Shown: positions 61,119-64,000 of the stretch, piece by piece
How the letters are laid out: each line of letters opens with the position of its first letter
Numbering within the stretch: the stretch's first letter is position 1
Translations under genes and position numbers: made by a program
Notes under the pieces: generated by a model
Databases searched by the model: none
The model's input: only the letters and a program-made list of their open reading frames with translations
What the model was told of the DNA's origin: nothing
Assembly: GCA_938045445.1 (NCBI GenBank)
Contig: CALIMM010000015.1
Span: forward strand, 124,001-188,000
Reading direction: 5' to 3'
From: an uncultured Candidatus Saccharibacteria bacterium
GTDB taxonomy: Bacteria; Patescibacteriota; Saccharimonadia; Saccharimonadales; Saccharimonadaceae
DNA: 64,000 nucleotides

Positions 61119-62669
61119 TTATCCCTTATACATCGTGTGGTTTTTTATCCAGCCACTGCCGCTGGTGATGAGCTGACTATTGCTACCATCAGTGATTTTG
61201 TCTGCTACGCTGGCGTAGGTGGGGATGGTGATCGTGAAGGTGGAACCCTCCCCTTCGCGGCTTACCACGCCAATCTGCCCACCGTGTGACTCGACGATCG
61301 CCTTGCTAATGTAGAGCCCAATACCCGTGCCAGCTACAGTTTCGCGGCTGCGGTGTGAGCGGTAGAACTTGTGAAAGAGATTGCCCATGACATTGGCGGG
61401 GATGCCGATGCCGTGGTCTTGCACCTTGATGGCAACAAATACACCGTCTTGTTCTGCTGAGACGGCTACGAGCCCGCCTTCGTTGCTATATTTGAGCGCG
61501 TTATCAATGATATTGCTTAGCACCTCAGATAGACTGGAGTGATCGGCCGCAATAGTGGGCAGCGTGGTGGGGATATCTACTGTGAGCTGGCGACCTTGGG
61601 TGGTGGCGCGCAGCTGCATGTCGTCGCGGATGATATTGTAGATACTAGCCACTGACTCTTCTGCTAGGTGGACGCGGAGGTGGCGGCGGTCGAACTTGCT
61701 GGCGTTGAGGATGTTGTTGACATAGCCACTGAGACGGTTAGCTGAGACGACCAGCCGCCCTAGTAGCTCTTGCTGGTCGCCAGCCAGCGCTGGGCCAACC
61801 TCCTCAGTGAGGACATCCAGATAGCCACGAATAACGGTGATGGGCCCGCGTAGCTCGTGAGCGGCAAAGGCGATGAAATCGAGGTCATCATCCTCGGGCT
61901 GGTAGAGGGTGGTGCGATCGTGTAGCACCAGTATAACCTCGGCGCTGCTTCCCTTCTCATAATTGGCCGTAATGTCGAAGATACGCCGCCCAGGCTCACC
62001 CGCCAGCTTGTTTGCAATGCGCAGCCAGGTCTTCTCGGCGTGGACAGCGCTGCGGCGGCAGTGTGCCAGCCACTCCGTCAGGCCATCGCCTGGCTCGAAT
62101 AACAGCTCGAGCTCGGCCGCACCATCATGGCTCTGGCGCAGTGGGGTGTGGCGGTTGTGGTAGCGTACTTGCCCCTGGCCAGTGAGGATGGCAATGCCAG
62201 CACTGGTTTGATCGAGCGCGGCCTCGATCTGGGCAGCTTGTGCTTGAACCTGGCTCGGCGGGTTTTGGCCAGCTAGTGCAGCCGTCTGGTAGATGTATTG
62301 CAGTAGTGGTTTGAAGCCATCGCGCTCGAAGTGGGCTGCATTGGGGTTGGGTGGTGTGATGGTACTGGGCTCACCCGCCACGTGGCTGAGAGCATGCGTG
62401 AGGTCTTTGAGCGGGGTGAGTAGCTGCATGAGCAGGAAAATATTGAGTGGGATACTCGCCAATACTACAACCATAATGACCAGCCAAAACTGCAGCTGGC
62501 TAGGGTTTAGGCCAATCATCCACAGCGTACTCGCCACGAGCCCGGCAATAGTGCACTGCATCAGGATACTCGCGCCAATAGCACGGCGACTATAGCGCGG
62601 CCAATATTGCTTAATAAGGGTGGGTGGACGATGAGGTGGTAATGGCCGGGCTGGGCCTATTGCTGCCAC
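61119..62669 (-). CDS. Membrane sensor histidine kinase
   Basis: 516 aa from GTG 62669, with AGGGAG 6 nt upstream and a 13-nt overlap with the DUF3048 gene. Two helices (about 32-54 and 60-84), a PAS-like middle, HisKA with His271 in AFAAHELRGP, HATPase with NIIDNALKYS, DHGIGIP and GTGIGLYISKA. A longer reading frame to 62789 lies inside the upstream gene and is not used. Confidence 0.92.
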   Translation of the reverse strand: MAAIGPARPLPPHRPPTLIKQYWPRYSRRAIGASILMQCTIAGLVASTLWMIGLNPSQLQFWLVIMVVVLASIPLNIFLLMQLLTPLKDLTHALSHVAGEPSTITPPNPNAAHFERDGFKPLLQYIYQTAALAGQNPPSQVQAQAAQIEAALDQTSAGIAILTGQGQVRYHNRHTPLRQSHDGAAELELLFEPGDGLTEWLAHCRRSAVHAEKTWLRIANKLAGEPGRRIFDITANYEKGSSAEVILVLHDRTTLYQPEDDDLDFIAFAAHELRGPITVIRGYLDVLTEEVGPALAGDQQELLGRLVVSANRLSGYVNNILNASKFDRRHLRVHLAEESVASIYNIIRDDMQLRATTQGRQLTVDIPTTLPTIAADHSSLSEVLSNIIDNALKYSNEGGLVAVSAEQDGVFVAIKVQDHGIGIPANVMGNLFHKFYRSHRSRETVAGTGIGLYISKAIVESHGGQIGVVSREGEGSTFTITIPTYASVADKITDGSNSQLITSGSGWIKNHTMYKG

Positions 62670-63799
62670 GACACGCTCCCTGTGCCACCAGGTACTGCCG
62701 CAACCCATGTCTGGCCGCGGGTGAGAGCGATTGCCTTGCCATTGGTATCGAGCAGCTCGAGGGGGCTGGCGCGGTCGGCTTTGCGCCATATTCCCTCCAC
62801 CACACTGCCATTTTGGAAGATAGTTGCTTTGCCTTGGCCAGTGGTGATAATATTCTCGCGAATGCCATCCTCTTGCACGGTGGTCTGCTGGACGGTTAGT
62901 GCCACCACAACGCTGGGCGCAATCTGCCCTTCCTCACGATCCAAACTGGCCTCACCACCGATGCTACGCTGGTAGGTGTTGGTGTTGGCATCGTATTGAT
63001 AGCGCGTGTTGTAGCGGGCGGATTTGCCAAAGTTGATGACGGCCACAGTGGCGGTAGCAGGGTTGGCTGGCTTGCCATCGGCCCGGGCAAGGGCGGCCTT
63101 AACGACGGATTGCTTGTAGCCTTTGCTGCTATTGAGGTCGTCTAAGCGCTCGCTGCTAGTGTAGACATTGTGCGGGGCACGGCGGTCGGTGGCGCGCCAA
63201 TAGCTGCGCTCATGAAAGAACTGGTCGATATCGCGGTAGGTACCGTTGCGGATCTCCTGCAAAGCGTGCGAACTACCCCCCACATGGGCCACGCTGGGCT
63301 GGTATGGTGCGAGCCAGTCGATGTAGTATGGTCGCAGGCTGCGCACTGGGCCAATCATCGCTGGCTTATTTTGCTGATACAGTGCAAGAAAGCGAGTGAT
63401 GCCTGCTTCGGCAATTGCCTCATACACCACCTCAGCTTGCTTAACACCTGACTGGGGGCGAGCACTGGGGCTATTCTCGAGCATCACTGCAGTAACGGGC
63501 TTGGTGGTGGCCGCTTGGTCGGCTACCCTGAGGCCAGTCAGGGGCGAATAATACACCTCTGGGGCTTTCTGCGTTGCCACAACGGGGGCGGGTTTGGTCT
63601 GGCGAGGCTTATTGAGCAGAGAAAATGACGCCATTGCCCCAGCAAACACCACCAATGCCCCACCAATCACCATCACGGGCATGCGGTGCTGCCCCACAAA
63701 GTGCCGCAGCCCCATAAAGTGCCGTCCATGCCGCCGCAAACGCCGACGCTGCGCCCGACCGCCAAAAGCTGCCGGTGGTGTATTCTGTGGTGAACTCAT
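62657..63799 (-). CDS. DUF3048 (YerB-like) exported protein
   Basis: 380 aa. Arg-rich N terminus, one helix at about 40-62 as signal anchor, then the DUF3048 core: SPLTGLRV, VTAVMLENSPSARPQSGVKQAEVVYEAIAEAGITRFLALYQ, IGPVRSLRPYYIDWL and SYWRATDRRAPHNVYTS. Function unknown. TATAAT (63814-63809) ends 9 nt before the ATG: leaderless. Heads the operon with the kinase and receiver, so it could be part of that signalling unit. Confidence 0.9.
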   Translation of the reverse strand: MSSPQNTPPAAFGGRAQRRRLRRHGRHFMGLRHFVGQHRMPVMVIGGALVVFAGAMASFSLLNKPRQTKPAPVVATQKAPEVYYSPLTGLRVADQAATTKPVTAVMLENSPSARPQSGVKQAEVVYEAIAEAGITRFLALYQQNKPAMIGPVRSLRPYYIDWLAPYQPSVAHVGGSSHALQEIRNGTYRDIDQFFHERSYWRATDRRAPHNVYTSSERLDDLNSSKGYKQSVVKAALARADGKPANPATATVAVINFGKSARYNTRYQYDANTNTYQRSIGGEASLDREEGQIAPSVVVALTVQQTTVQEDGIRENIITTGQGKATIFQNGSVVEGIWRKADRASPLELLDTNGKAIALTRGQTWVAAVPGGTGSVSWQQ

Positions 63800-63945
63800 C
63801 TTATGGCCATTATACCATGAGCGGATAGCGATGAGCTGGGGATTTTTGCATTGATGTGTAGTTGGTGCACCTCGAGGATATCTACATCCCACAACGCTCA
63901 TCATTCCTCATATTCCACTACCCTATCGCTCCCACCGATAGATTG

Positions 63946-64000
63946 CTATAAGTGTCGATATCTCCCTGGCATCGACTTCTTGACGCCAGGGCTGTCAATC
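63946..64000. ncRNA. Novel structured RNA element, copy C, cut by the right edge
   Basis: CTATAAG at 63946-63952, stem GTCGAT (63954-63959) / ATCGAC (63971-63976), linker CTTGACGCCAGGGCTG. The loop CCCTGGC (63964-63970) is fully complementary to GCCAGGG (63985-63991). About 80% identical to copy A over this stretch. 63800-63945 shows nothing else. Confidence 0.72.

Noticed and set aside
62670..62789. Longer reading frame for the histidine kinase
   Set aside because: The extra codons lie inside the DUF3048 coding region; a GTG with AGGGAG at ideal spacing is available at 62669.
1..64000. CRISPR array, insertion sequence or prophage
   Set aside because: No regularly spaced repeats, transposase, integrase or phage structural genes were seen on either strand.

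Overview
The window looks like a piece of a Patescibacteria (CPR) genome, most likely Candidatus Saccharibacteria (TM7). This is inferred from the compact, small-protein gene set, the split cell-wall/division cluster, the absence of biosynthetic pathways, and several secreted binding or hydrolytic proteins that would suit an epibiont. UGA acts as an ordinary stop (for example at 10077-10079), which argues against the Gracilibacteria/Absconditabacteria code. No rRNA, CRISPR array, integrase or complete transposon was seen.

Layout. 1-2.4 kb: divergent secreted GH16 glycanase (cut by the left edge) and a secreted B-lectin. 2.5-16.3 kb: small enzymes and unknowns (DUF3800, hypoxanthine phosphoribosyltransferase, Nudix, amidotransferase, VOC, RNase HI), metK under a SAM-I riboswitch, a Pif1-like helicase, a possible Cys/His hydrolase and a DUF4868 (KwaB-like) protein. 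16.3-21.3 kb: GH1 glycosidase, YvcK, HAD protein and GalU. 21.5-31.1 kb: dcw cluster mraZ, rsmH, ftsL-like, ftsI, mraY, ftsW, murG and an ftsQ-like gene, with no murC-F, ftsA or ftsZ. 31.1-33.0 kb: a gene-poor stretch. 33.0-39.7 kb: minus-strand methyltransferase, sigma4/HARE protein, topA, CDP-alcohol phosphotransferase and dprA. 39.7-40.0 kb: an unidentified structured RNA gene with promoter and terminator. 40.7-48.8 kb: serine protease, then a metal-related island (DUF475/TerC, Fur family, CooC-like ATPase with a frameshift, OCD-family enzyme, ATP-grasp-like protein, pth, CobW GTPase). 49-52.6 kb: small proteins, der and an rRNA pseudouridine synthase. 52.7-64 kb: two sets of two-component proteins, a beta-propeller membrane protein, tRNA-Glu, an HExxH protein and a DUF3048 protein.

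Two features tie the window together. First, at least sixteen genes on both strands have a TATAAT-like -10 box ending 6-10 nt before the start codon, so they should be transcribed leaderless; genes inside operons instead carry Shine-Dalgarno sequences or overlap the upstream gene. Second, a roughly 140-nt element occurs three times (16.4 kb, 22.6 kb inverted, and cut by the right edge at 64.0 kb). Its helices and a putative pseudoknot are kept while their bases change, which marks it as a real structured RNA. I do not recognise it as any known class, and it is the best candidate for something undescribed here.
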